Part shown: positions 34,395-44,287 of the stretch, piece after piece | Position numbering within the stretch: position 1 is the stretch's first letter | Layout of the letters: the number at the start of each line of letters is the position of its first letter | Origin: Cryptomeria japonica | Taxonomy: Eukaryota; Streptophyta; Pinopsida; Cupressales; Cupressaceae | Direction of reading: 5' to 3' | Length of the DNA stretch: 64,000 bases | Assembly (NCBI RefSeq): GCF_030272615.1 | Contig: NC_081405.1 | Coordinates: 312,187,235-312,251,234 of the forward strand | The notes under the pieces: model-generated | Seen by the model: only the letters and a program-made list of their open reading frames with translations | What the model was told of the DNA's origin: nothing | Database searches by the model: none | Position numbers and translations under genes: made by a program

Positions 34395-34745
34395 GTTTAT
34401 CACAAAATGCTACTTTTTATCTAAATGCATATGGCATTCTATCCTAGTGACACTCACTGTTCATCACAAAGTGTTGCTATCTATCCAAGTAACACTCACT
34501 GTTCATCACAAAGTGTTGCTTCTATCCAAGTGACACTCACTATTCATCACAAAGTGTTGCTTCTATCCTAGTGGTACTCCTTGTTCATCACAAAGTACTA
34601 CATGTTTTTGCACTCCTTGTTTATCACAAAGTGCTCCTCACATTTGCACTCACTGTTTATCACAAAGTGTTGCTCATATTTTAGTACTCCTTGTTCATCA
34701 CAAAGTACTCTATCTTGGTACTCACTGGTCATCACAAAATGCCTT
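34395..34745. repeat. Tandem array of ~40 bp units in the 3' region of Tat-A
   Basis: The phrase 'tcatcacaaagtg' recurs at about 34399, 34463, 34505, 34545, 34586, 34623, 34659, 34696 and 34731, with steps mostly 35-42 bp. Flanking words 'cactcactgt' or 'actccttgt' precede and 'ttgcttctatcc.agt' follow. It lies just upstream (on the minus strand) of the mobile domain gene. Confidence 0.85.
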
Positions 34746-34929
34746 GATCTATCCTAGTCTTCCCTAGAGGACCTGCTTGAGTGTATCATCTCTGCAACTT
34801 ATCTAATCGACAACGTATGTTCATCACAGAACTACCGATTTAACCTAGAAGACCCAAATTCATTTTTTTTTTGGACACAAATGCGCTTTCCTGACACACA
34901 CACACTTAAAGACTATACAAACGTGTCTG

Positions 34930-35145
34930 AAAAACACAGACGCACCTGAAAGACACAGACATGCCTATGCTCTGCACAGACACGCCTGAGCGACACAAAC
35001 ATGCCTTCTTGGCACAAACGCCCCTACACTACATAGACACAGACACATTCGATGCAGATGCATTTTTCGATGCAGACGCACCTAGCACAAACACAGACGT
35101 GCCTCACGAGCATGGACGTGCCTAGCACCAACGCAGACGCGCCTA
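34930..35145 (-). repeat. Phased motif array of Tat-A, 3' block, inverted (CACAGACGCG)
   Basis: Copies of CACAGACGYGCC start at about 34935, 34954, 34975, 34994, 35013, 35032, 35051, 35070, 35091, 35111 and 35132, steps of 19-21 bp. The motif is the reverse complement of the CGCGTCTGTG motif in the 5' leader. On the minus strand it therefore reads as the same array and precedes the antisense gene. Confidence 0.85.
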
Positions 35146-35655
35146 AGCATTTTTTGACATTTTTTGTGCCCTATTTCTAAGAGCATTTATTATCCTATCT
35201 ACCATGCATTAATAACAACAATAAATGCATCAAAGTACGAGGAGGTTTTGTGGTACTTACTGGCTCTCCTACCTCTGCTGGCCTCTAGAATTGGCAAACA
35301 CTGTTGAATCTGTGAACGAAAGCCATCGCTGCTAACTGCTACTGCTCTTTTCTCGCTCTGCACTATGCTCTCGTGAATGTGTGAATGACAATGAGGATGT
35401 CCTTTGCCCGTGGTCTATCTTATAGCCTACCCTCGCCCTAGCCCTCATTTCCCAAGTTGGTCTTCTTTATTCCATGACTCTCTCAGTTTATCTGATCAGT
35501 CTATTCTATCTCGTCTTTCTTATTGAGAGATTGTCTACAATCTTTTCAGACATTTTCATCCAATCTCTCGAGGGGGCATATATTTCCCATCTTGGGGCAA
35601 CTATGTATCAGTTCATCTTATCTTCTTTGAAACAACACGACAAGCTGCATTGTCT
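35146..35655 (+). other. Spacer before the polypurine tract of Tat-A
   Basis: About 500 bp with no supported ORF or repeat. If the antisense gene has its own promoter, it should lie here or in the 3' LTR; I see no clear minus-strand TATA box. Confidence 0.45.
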
Positions 35656-35670
35656 CAAAGAGGGGCAAAA
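35656..35670 (+). other. Polypurine tract of Tat-A
   Basis: CAAAGAGGGGCAAAA ends directly at the LTR start TGTAGACACC. Confidence 0.85.
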
Positions 35671-36464
35671 TGTAGACACCCAAAATTGTCCAGTTTAATT
35701 AAATAAATATTTTATTTATTTAATTATCTAAGCTTAATTCTTCTATTAATTAAATAAATCTTTATTTATTTAATTAATTCATTTATCCTCTTCTAGCCTT
35801 ATTTCTCATTTAAATAAATACATTTATTTATTTAAATTATCCTTTTCCTAATTTAAATAAATATTTTATTTATTTAATTATCCCACTTCTTCTATTAATT
35901 AAATAAATCTTTATTTATTTAATTAATTCATTAGCCTTTTCTACACATGACACATGTCATTCATCTCTTAATTCCTACACTACCTACCCCTTTCATTATT
36001 TTATTATTTCCTTTACCTACCCTCTAATCATAGCCGACCTACTTTTACACCTCTCAATCTTATCCCTCCATTTTATATTGTGTCTTCTATATAAGGAGAT
36101 ACTTCCTTCATTATCAAACCCTAAGGAATCACCCTAATCAATCATCCTAATCAATCATCTTAAGGACTTGACTACACTACGATCCTACTTGCAACTGCAT
36201 TCTGTTCTTTGTTGAGCTCTTGTGCACATATAAAGTCTGAGAGAAAATATATCAAGCAAGATCAATGGAGATAGGAAGAATGGAGATCCAAACCCTATTG
36301 GACATGTGATGGTATAATCTTTGTGATTTCATTTGATTTGCATTGTCTTAGGTAATCTTCATATGTTATGGTGGATCTTTGTTGTTGTTAGGTTAGGGTT
36401 TTGTGGTTGAATTCATTTAGCCTTTCAATATCGTTATTATTGTTATCCATTTTCACCATATACA
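35671..36464 (+). repeat. 3' LTR of Tat-A
   Basis: 794 bp, same length as the 5' LTR with 19 substitutions and no indels. It carries the same five AT-rich palindromes at 35695-35929 and an intact TATA box at 36088-36094. Confidence 0.93.
36088..36094 (+). promoter_or_regulatory. TATA box in the 3' LTR of Tat-A
   Basis: TATATAA in the context cttctatataaggag. The 5' LTR has TATCTAA at the same position, so only the downstream LTR keeps a good box. Confidence 0.6.
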
Positions 36465-36469
36465 GGGAA
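36465..36469. repeat. Target site duplication of Tat-A (GGGAA), right copy
   Basis: Directly follows the LTR end TATACA; partner of 20126-20130. Confidence 0.9.
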
Positions 36470-36950
36470 TCTGATTTCATGTCGGTCCAATAAGATTAGA
36501 CTACAATTTCTTAGGTACAATGCATCTAGACATATTTGGTAACACAACACATAATCACCGCTAAAGTGTCGGTGGATGATAACTCATCACACTTTATAAT
36601 TATACCAGATTAACATAGTATACTGATTATCGATTGAATGAATAAGACAAGAAAATTGGAACATAGCATTCTGATAAAAAATAAGCCGCGGCTAGTTATC
36701 GTCGTACCACTTGGTGTCTTCATACCACTTGAGGTCTTCATACCGCTTGAGGTCTTGGGTCATGCTTTGACCGGTAAGCATATTCTGCAAAACACTGTTA
36801 GTCTTCTACAAACAAAGACTATACATTTAATGGCATATAGTACCGGTGTGAACAACACAACACATATTACTAGTTGAGAATAACTCATACATAAAATAAG
36901 TGTGTGTCTATCAATGACAATCACAACTAAATATCATCAAAATACCAACA
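36470..36950 (-). repeat. 3' LTR of Cop-B, inner part
   Basis: Continues the LTR broken at 20130. It aligns to about 42870-43333 from 'tctgatttcatg' to the end 'aataccaaca'. Confidence 0.85.
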
Positions 36951-36964
36951 ATCTCCCCCTTTGG
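36951..36964 (-). other. Polypurine tract of Cop-B
   Basis: On the minus strand this reads GCCAAAGGGGGAGATT, then the LTR start TGTTGGTATT. This is the usual copia junction. Confidence 0.8.
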
Positions 36965-37229
36965 CATTGATGACAACACTTAGGAAAATTTTGACATCTA
37001 AGTGCTTACAAAACAAAAATAGATGTCATATTCAAAATTACTCCCCCTAAGTATATACACTACTCCCTTTGCAAAAACTATAAGTATGTGCATGAAATTT
37101 TTAATACTACTCTCCATAAAATTTTATACTACTCCCCCTTTTCAAAGATTGACAAAGTAATGCAAAATATTCCCTTTTTGCATAATATAAAAATAGAGTA
37201 TATGTTCATGACAATAAAGAGTAAAACTT

Positions 37230-40200
37230 CTCAAAAAGAGATTTAACGTTTAGCATAAAATTCTTCATGTCTGAAGACCATGAATCGAGAAGTGAGGCAA
37301 CAATTTCACTCTTGATCTTAATTTGGAAGGATAATTCTTCCATTGCATCAATAGTGCTCATCTCCTGTGTTACAGTAATAGCTTCTAAGTTTAGGAAGCA
37401 CTTCTAAAGAACCTACAATTTTGGTAATAGAAGCAACTGGACCTCCTGCAGATCTCGAGTCCGATTGCAGATCTCTGAGTCAATCTTTGCAATCTGATGC
37501 TGGTGAGTATGAACAGTCTGTCCATACACTATGAACAGATAATATGGCAATTTGAAGTTGTTGACATACTTCTATAACTTTGATTGGAGTTGACTCTTCT
37601 GTTTCAGAGAATCTTCACAAAATAGGTGAGGTTGGCAGATTTTTCTCAAGAGTAGGTTACCTTCACCCATAGCTGAACTTATATCATCATTTTGCTTAAG
37701 TGGTTTTTCTTTATCTGCATCCATTTTCTTTACTAATGAAAATTTCAGAGCTTTTTCATACTTCTTCTCGACAGAAATCTAGGCAACATCTTCGAAAGAT
37801 TGGACTTGATCATCTACTCCTGTGCAAAGAAGTTTTATCTTAGCTGGCTAGGAATCGGTTCTGGGAAGGTTAGTACCAGCTCGATTAGATTGGAAAGAGT
37901 GTCAACCACAAACTGAATGACATCCTATTCTTTCTTTTTCCTTAGTTCTTCCAAGCTGACCTGCACTAGCTGAATGCTCCTCAGTAGCTCACTTTCATCA
38001 ACTGATTGAGTTAGACAGGAAAGAGTCAAATCAGTGGGACCGGTGAGATCAACTTGCTTGGCTTGATCTCCAATTGCCTTAGGTGTCTCTCCTCCTTCTT
38101 TTGCCTTGATCTCCTCTTGTCTTTTCTTCTCCTCTTCTTCTTTTTCTTGGGCTACCTTGGCGGCCTTCTCTTTTTCCTCTTCCACTCTCCTCTTCTCATC
38201 TTCTTTCTTTCGCTCTTCTTCCCTTTTTTTCTCCTCTTTCCTTTTATTCTTTGCTTCCTCCTTCTTCTTCACTTCTTCTTTCCTCTTCTTCTCTTCTTCC
38301 TTCTTCTTCTCTTGACTCACTTTCTCCGCTTTCTCTTTCTCTTGTTTTTCTTTCTCTAGTTTCTCTTTTGCTGCTTCCTCATATTTTTCTTTCTCCACTC
38401 TCTCCTTTTCATCTTTCTCCTTATTTGGAGTGGTATCCTCAATATCTAGTTCATCAACATCAATGGGGTCATTTTTTCTGCTATTCTTTCACCTAGACTA
38501 TTAAAGATTTCATCTCGTTTGGCTATGGATGGGTCAAGTTCTTTCTCAGCCTGTCGATTAGCTTCAGATACTTTTTGCATTTTGACATCTTCCTTAACTT
38601 GCAAATGGGTGTCTTTTTTCACTTCAGAAGTTTTACCTCCGAGTAGCTAAAGTCTTCTTTTTCACATGAAGAATATGCCTTTGTACTTATCAATAATCTC
38701 AAACAATTCTGAATTTGAGGTATCTAGAAGTTATTGAGCCAAAATTTTCTCCCTAATTTCTTGTTCCTTTTCAATGGAAATGCACCATTTATTGTCCAAA
38801 GAATCATACAAATATTTAGAAGTAACAGATTTAATATCAATAGGTGACCGATCATTATTACATAAATATTTCATAAGTTCTTGTTACACATCCTCCTTTT
38901 CACTATCATTGAAATCATCAAAATATTCTTTTAAATCATCAAGAACTTTCCTTCTAATATTATTTATGGTCCTTTAACAATGTGTCATAGCTTGTAAGAG
39001 GAAATATTTATATTTACTAGTGTAGAGGTTGCTAGTATATTACTGGTTGACTTCGTCTTCTTGCTTGATTTCCTTGTCTTCTTCATTTCTACCTCTAATT
39101 CAGTGCCCTCTGAATCCAGTGAGTTATTCCTGGTTTTTCTCTTCCTTTTGAATACATTTGGCGGAATAGCCTTCGGTTTCTTTTTAGTTGGTGACCTCTT
39201 TTTCACTCTAGGACTGGCAGCAGATGTAACCTGTGTTGATGCCGATGGCACTGCTTTACTCTTTTTTTTCTTCGGTACTTCAAAATATTTGATCCTCTCT
39301 AAGTAAGTATTGTCCTTTTCTTCTTGGGATCCAGTGGTGAAGCAAGTAGGGTAGAGGCATACCCTATTAGTATATCATTTACCACTTCATAGCCCATAGG
39401 CTCAACTTCATCTTCTCTAGGCTCAACCGCTTCCATTATGCAATGATCTCTTTTGATTGTGAAATAGATGTCATCTTCATATTTTTTAACTAGATCACTA
39501 GATATTCTTATTCTATGGTTCATCTTTAGTCTGAACTCATCAAAATACCTATTCTGAGTCTCTGGATATGCAATTCCCACTACTTACAGACTCTCCTTTA
39601 TTTGTCTCGAAACTGATAGGTTACTCGACCATTGAACATCACCAACTGAAGGAAAATATCCTTCAAAATAGAAAAATAAACCAACAAGAAGCTGACCAAG
39701 CTTAAACCTCAGGGTTTTGTCTACTTTGATTGACTTTAGCTTCTCCATTAGTTGTTTCTGCATGCAGGTACATAAGTCACATTCTGCATTCTTCTTGTTC
39801 ATCCTATAAGCGGCATGCACCACAACTGTAGGAGCAAAATTCATTCTCCTAGCATAGAATACTCTATACCCAGTTACCATGCATGCATACTTCACCAAGT
39901 CATCTTTTATGGTGTTAACAATCATTGCCTGTTGGTCGCTCACAGAACTAGTGAGCTTTGTCTTTTTGGTTTTGGTGATCTTGTGAAGAATAGGGACTTT
40001 CCCAATATTGCAGAAATTGGTCATGGCATGAATTGCCTTCTGTGTAATATCATGGGTTTGCTCAAGGTAAATATTATCACCATGAACCCTACTTAGAATA
40101 ATCCTAATGTGTTCTTCTATAAATTCTATAAGAAAATATACAGTATTGTGTAATTTCTTCTTCTCAATTATGTTGTATTCAGGTTTAATCTTCTTATTGT

Positions 40201-40405
40201 CTCCACAGAACAAACTCAACTAGGAGTGAATCACTAGAGACCCTAGGTCTTCTAGTTTACAATCAATATATCCTGAAACATCCCCTTCGACAATGACTCC
40301 AACGGGAATTTGAGATAGGGCATTATATTTCATCTTCTTTTTAAGAAACTCAGATGATTCCTCAGATTCAGTAGAACTAGAAGGGATTTTAGATGCAGAA
40401 GCCAT
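37230..40405 (-). pseudogene. Large unknown gene of Cop-B in place of pol, broken
   Basis: It starts MASASKIPSSSTESEESSEF at 40405. The same frame runs with single stops at 40220 and 39584 to about 39299, then shifts frame. The first ~370 residues are a mixed globular region (VKYACMVTGYRVFYARRMNF, LRFKLGQLLVGLFFYFEGY). Next come a basic Lys/Pro/Ser region (39000-39250) and a less clear segment (38420-38980). A 157-codon open stretch at 37925-38398 is dominated by Lys and Glu (coiled coil or charged single helix). More coding-like sequence follows to about 37230 (EEVQ/QIAKIDSEI-type phrases). I do not recognise any domain. It is not protease, integrase, reverse transcriptase or RNase H. It could be a captured host gene or an element-specific accessory protein. 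Confidence 0.6.
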
Positions 40406-40849
40406 ATCTAGAAGATTCTGAATGACAAGAATTTTTCAACGAGAAATACCTTCACACTCCAAACTAGGGTTTGTCAATATCGATCACAACACACTTCTTT
40501 AGGAGCTTACTTTACCGATCTGACTTCCACACTGATAACTTGAAATGGCTACAAAATCTTGTGCAAGATTTCTTTTTGAATTCTTTCAAATGGAAGATAA
40601 ATCACTCTTGTTGCTCTGCTTAAGCTAGAAAAATTCTTCTTTGAAACTAGGTCAGTCAAAATGATGATGAAATTCACTTTTAAATAAGCTCCTACCTACC
40701 ATAATAAATGCATCACCGTTAGGGCACAAACACTAACTTTACCTTTTACCACTTCGTTTCTTCTGTCAGTCGATAGGTAACCAATACCAATAAAGACATT
40801 TTACCGATATACTCTGGGGGTTTGAAACATTGTTACTGATATGTTCCCC
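40406..40849 (-). promoter_or_regulatory. Promoter-like and leader region of the unknown Cop-B gene
   Basis: On the minus strand this 444 bp gap contains TTATTTAAAAG near 40680, about 280 bp before the ATG of the unknown gene. Then comes a leader with gene-like base composition and no long ORF. A separate promoter would let the second gene be expressed independently of the LTR. This is inferred from sequence appearance only. Confidence 0.35.
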
Positions 40850-42149
40850 CTAAGCTTTTCGAAGCTCAGTTTTTCGGTTCAGGGGTCTAAACACTGGGTG
40901 CGAAAATGGGTACATCTTGTGGCTTCTCTTCAAATTTCTTTCTCCAAGTTTTATCGGTATCTGCCTAAACTGTTTCAACATCAATCTTCCCTTCTGGGTT
41001 GACTGGTATGTCTCCCAATGGATTCTTTCTGAGTTACATGCTCTGGTAGTGTGTCCTGGTTTGTTGCAATGATAGCATACCATTTCAGGTGTTCTCCATG
41101 GTTCAGTGTTCACATTTCCATTCTTCCTTCTGCATGTTGCAGCAGTGTGACCGCTACCACGATAGATCAAATAGGTTGTTCTACACCTGTTTGCCTCTCC
41201 ATAACCATTTGACTAGTGGTCATAGGTTCTGTACCAGTTTCGGTTCCGGTTCATATGAGGTTCTAAGGAAACTCCCTAAAATATTGGTTCATAACTTCTA
41301 GAGTTATTCATAACCGACCTGCACTCAAAAGCTCTTTTCCTAAACTTGTTGGATGCATAACACTAACCATTAAATCTACCAGTTCTAGCCACATTGTTTT
41401 GTATGTATGGAAAATTATTGTAATCCTTGCTCCTACATACATTGGTAGTCTTTCCTTCCTTATGACAGTTGAAGCATACAGGTTTAAACCTTGACTTACC
41501 TTTTCTCTTGTTGTTGTTCTTAGGTGTTGATTGCTCCTTTGGTGCAATTCTCTTAGCTCTAGAGGATTCATCTTCATCATATACAAAGAAATGAAGTCCA
41601 GTGGTATCCTTTGACGGCTTCACTAATTCCATCTTTTGTTCTAATTTAGCAGCACTCTGGCTGAGCTTTGCAAGTATCTCCTTTGATTCAACAAGTTCCT
41701 TGGAAAGAGAATCATTGGTTTTCGTCAAGGTTTCATTTGAGAGATAGAAGAATTTAGGTCTGCTTGTATTTCTTCTTTCTCTTCATTATCCTTTTGTAGA
41801 TGAGCAGTGATGGTACCAATCTCTTGTTTCAACTTAGAGATCTCACGCTCCTTGTCCTTCACTAAATCGTCAATTTTTTTCTGTTTTCTAGCTCTTGACT
41901 CATCCTAATAGTCAGTCCTTCCAACTCCCTCCTTAGGTTAGTTTTGGATTCATTTAGTTTCTCCAGTTCTTTGACTAGGGCCTCCATGTTTTCTTCATTG
42001 AAAGAGCTGTTTTCAGTAAATTCCATCAATTTCTCAGCAAGTTCTCTTCTCTTGGCTAAAGACGCTTTATACTTGATTTTAAGTTCATCATAGGCTCTCT
42101 CAAACTCAGTAAGATGGTGAGTGAATTCCCTCATGCTCTATTCCCCCAT
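40850..42149 (-). pseudogene. Cop-B gag-like protein with zinc knuckles, broken
   Basis: The first ATG is at 42147-42149, only ~35 bp past the PBS, followed by an early TAG. The N-terminal 90 codons (41862-42134) are a Glu/Lys/Leu coiled coil (RELAEKLMEF, ALVKELEKLNES). After one frameshift, frames at 41363-41728 and 40850-41170 continue with basic sequence and knuckle motifs. These are CFNCHKEGKTTNVC (His replaced), a degraded YRGSGHTAATC, and a perfect CYHCNKPGHTTRAC. The usual copia UBN2 capsid region is not visible, so the protein is unusual or N-terminally shortened. Inferred role: RNA binding and packaging. The gene ends at a TAG at 40850; no protease follows. Confidence 0.7.
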
Positions 42150-42184
42150 ATCTCCTTCCAAGTGGTTAGACTTATAGAAAGGTT

Positions 42185-42197
42185 GACTCTAATACCA
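42185..42197 (-). other. Primer binding site of Cop-B
   Basis: On the minus strand this reads TGGTATTAGAGTC, two bases after the LTR end CATCA. It is close to the initiator-Met tRNA type TGGTATCAGAGC. Confidence 0.7.
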
Positions 42198-42199
42198 AT

Positions 42200-43333
42200 T
42201 GATGAATACTAAGAGGGGGCGGGGGTGAATTAGTATGCCTAAAACCTTAATCAAATTCTTAAACAATTTTCTAGTAGACCGTTGTAGTAGTTTAAACAAA
42301 AAACTGGTTAAAACATAAACAAGACAAATGGCAAATAGAGAATTCACCCAAAGAAGCACAATCACCATAACACAAGATATTTTAACATGGAAACCCAAAT
42401 GGGAAAAACCACGGTGATTAAAACTCACAAGTCAACTATCTAGAGAATAGTAACCAAACCGGTTAAGGTCTTACAATGTTCTTCACCAGAATAGATCCTA
42501 TTAGGATTCTAGATCTCTGTTAGGAGATAACTCTTGTTAAAGACTACCCTGTTAAAATATTTCAAATCCACAACTATGAGCCACCTTATTAGAGGATTTA
42601 CAATAGGCTTGGTTGGGCCTACCCGGTTAAGGGTTTCAAACTTGTCGAAGAGATTAGTAATCAACAAGTAAATTATCTAGAAAGTAGCACAAAATGCTTG
42701 ATTAGATCCTTGGCAGTTCTCTGCTATTGCATTACATCATTACTTCAGTCTTCTAACCTTTGCACTCACAATCTTTGTAGTGAGATACCTTTTTCATGCA
42801 AACCTAATCTGCTCTATAATACTCGCACACATAACCTCCCCAAAACCCTAGACTGATGTCCTCATATAGTAATCTGATTTCATGTTGTTCCAATAAGATT
42901 AGACTACAATTTCCTAAGTACAGTGCATCTAGACATATTTGGTAACATGGCATAGAATTATCGAGAAAGTGTTGGTGGATGATAACTCATCACACTTTAC
43001 AATTATATCAGTTTAACACAACATACTGATTGTCAGTTTAACAAATAAGACTAGAAAACTGGAACATAGTATTCCAATAAAAAATTAACTATCACTAGGG
43101 GTCCTCATACCACTTTGTGTCTTTAGACCGCTTGAGGTCTTCGGTCATGCTTTGACTGGTAAGCATCTTCTACGAAACACCGATAGTCTTTGACAAACAA
43201 AGACTATACATATAATGGCATATAGTACCAATGTGAACAACACAACACATATTACCAGTTGAGAATAACTCATACATAAAATAAGTGTGTCCATCAATGA
43301 CAATCATAACTAAACATCATATGAATACCAACG
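42200..43333 (-). repeat. 5' LTR of Cop-B
   Basis: 1134 bp, forward tgatgaatac...aataccaacg. It aligns with both parts of the split 3' LTR (671 + 481 bp). The last base is g where the other copy has a. Confidence 0.85.
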
Positions 43334-43338
43334 AACAA

Positions 43339-43942
43339 TTGTCACCATTTCATTGGTGAAAACTGTAAACATGGATTGAACGCCTTTCAATCCTAACCGT
43401 TGTTAATATTATTCAATCTTAACAATCTATTGCACTATTTTCCCTATCAATAGAGCTCTCATTCCTCATTCTCCATATCCAAGTTTATATGCATATACAT
43501 TATAGTCTAATTTACTAAGCATTTTAGCCTCTCTTTGTTAAAATATCATTATAAACATTTAGAAGCATTTCATTTTCATATCAATAATATATCCACTCTA
43601 GTATATCATGACTAGGATAATGTAGAAATGTATTTATCATATCACTATCTTCATCTTAATTTAATCATCATATATTTTAACATATCATATAGATCTTAGA
43701 ATGCATTCATGCATATAGATCACAATATTACTCGTTCTTGGAGTTGTCATTCCTAAGTTATTTGCTCAATGATCTGAGAGAAAAATATTGACTTTAGGGA
43801 TCATGTGAGATAGAAAACAATGGGACACCCCTTGGGAAGTTAAACTATTTTAAATTAGTTTATACTTGCACTAAGAGTCTCATTGGTATGTAGGTCATCT
43901 GATCTTGATTTATTCATTTTGATCACCACATTTTTCTACACA
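43339..43942 (+). mobile_element. 5' LTR of Tat-C, right part
   Basis: Resumes the sequence broken at 19459, starting tgtcaccatttcattggtgaaaac. It ends near 'tttttctacaca' just before a Tat-like PBS. AT-rich, no ORF. Confidence 0.55.
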
Positions 43943-43943
43943 T

Positions 43944-43963
43944 CTTTGGCACCCACCGTGGGG
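43944..43963 (+). other. Primer binding site of Tat-C
   Basis: TTTGGCACCCACCGTGGGGC, placed and built like the Tat-A PBS (TTGGCACGCCCGGTGGGAC). It identifies the preceding sequence as a 5' LTR. Confidence 0.65.
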
Positions 43964-44048
43964 CACGTCCCCAAAAATAACCATTTTTCATGTAGGTTGA
44001 AGACAACAATCATGTCAAAATTGCAAACTAGCATGTTCGAGACTTTCT

Positions 44049-44255
44049 TTAGCGCATGCATGGCACTGTTTAGCACATAGAGACCATAACTTAGCATATT
44101 CTTTTATCTTTCTAGCGCATACCCTTTCTTCTTGTTCAACACATAGGAGCACTATTTTAGTGCATCTAGGCCTCAGAGTAGTTCTTAGGTGTTGTCTTTT
44201 AGCACTTATGCACCATACTTTAGCACATCGGTGTGAAAGTTTAGCATGTAGCTCT
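44049..44255 (+). repeat. Phased motif array of Tat-C, block 1 (TTTAGCGCAT, 21 bp step)
   Basis: The core AGCGCAT or a C/T, G/A variant starts at 44051, 44072, 44093, 44114, about 44139, 44159, 44201, 44222 and 44243. Steps are 21, 21, 21, 25, 20, 42, 21 and 21. It begins about 85 bp after the PBS, the same relative place as the first array of Tat-A. In one frame it reads as a Leu-Ala-His heptapeptide repeat without an ATG. Confidence 0.85.
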
Positions 44256-44287
44256 AACAGAGACAAAAAATTTGTGACAGAGTCATA

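Larger units (their letters stand above)
20131..36464 (+). mobile_element. Complete Ty3/gypsy element of Tat type (Tat-A), 16.3 kb
   Basis: Two 794 bp LTRs with TG...CA ends, a 5 bp TSD, PBS, polypurine tract, gag-pol in the order gag, protease, reverse transcriptase, RNase H, integrase, and an antisense ORF between integrase and the 3' LTR. The order puts it in Ty3/gypsy. The great length, Gag style (CEFHKSKGHKIGNC then RLKNIIQDLI) and antisense extra ORF are features of the Tat/Ogre/Retand group. The LTRs differ at 19 of 794 positions (2.4%; 14 transitions, 5 transversions, no indels). The genes carry many stops and one deletion, so this copy cannot move alone. Confidence 0.93.
19460..43333 (-). 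mobile_element. Copia-like element lacking pol (Cop-B), itself interrupted by Tat-A
   Basis: On the minus strand: 5' LTR 42200-43333, PBS 42185-42197, gag-like gene 40850-42149, a large unknown gene 37230-40405, polypurine tract AAAGGGGGAGATT at about 36951-36964, and the 3' LTR split into 36470-36950 and 19460-20130. Without the 16.3 kb Tat-A insert it is about 7.5 kb. The PBS and the AAAGGGGGAGATTGTTGG junction are typical of Ty1/copia. I see no protease, integrase, reverse transcriptase or RNase H motif anywhere inside, so it is non-autonomous. By eye the two LTRs differ at about 9-10% of positions in the first 250 bp, making it older than Tat-A. Confidence 0.85.

Noticed and set aside
38054-38496. 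Forward frames rich in Leu, Phe and Ser (for example 38054-38359)
   Set aside because: They are the antisense of the Lys/Glu-rich (AAG/GAA) coding stretch of the Cop-B gene.
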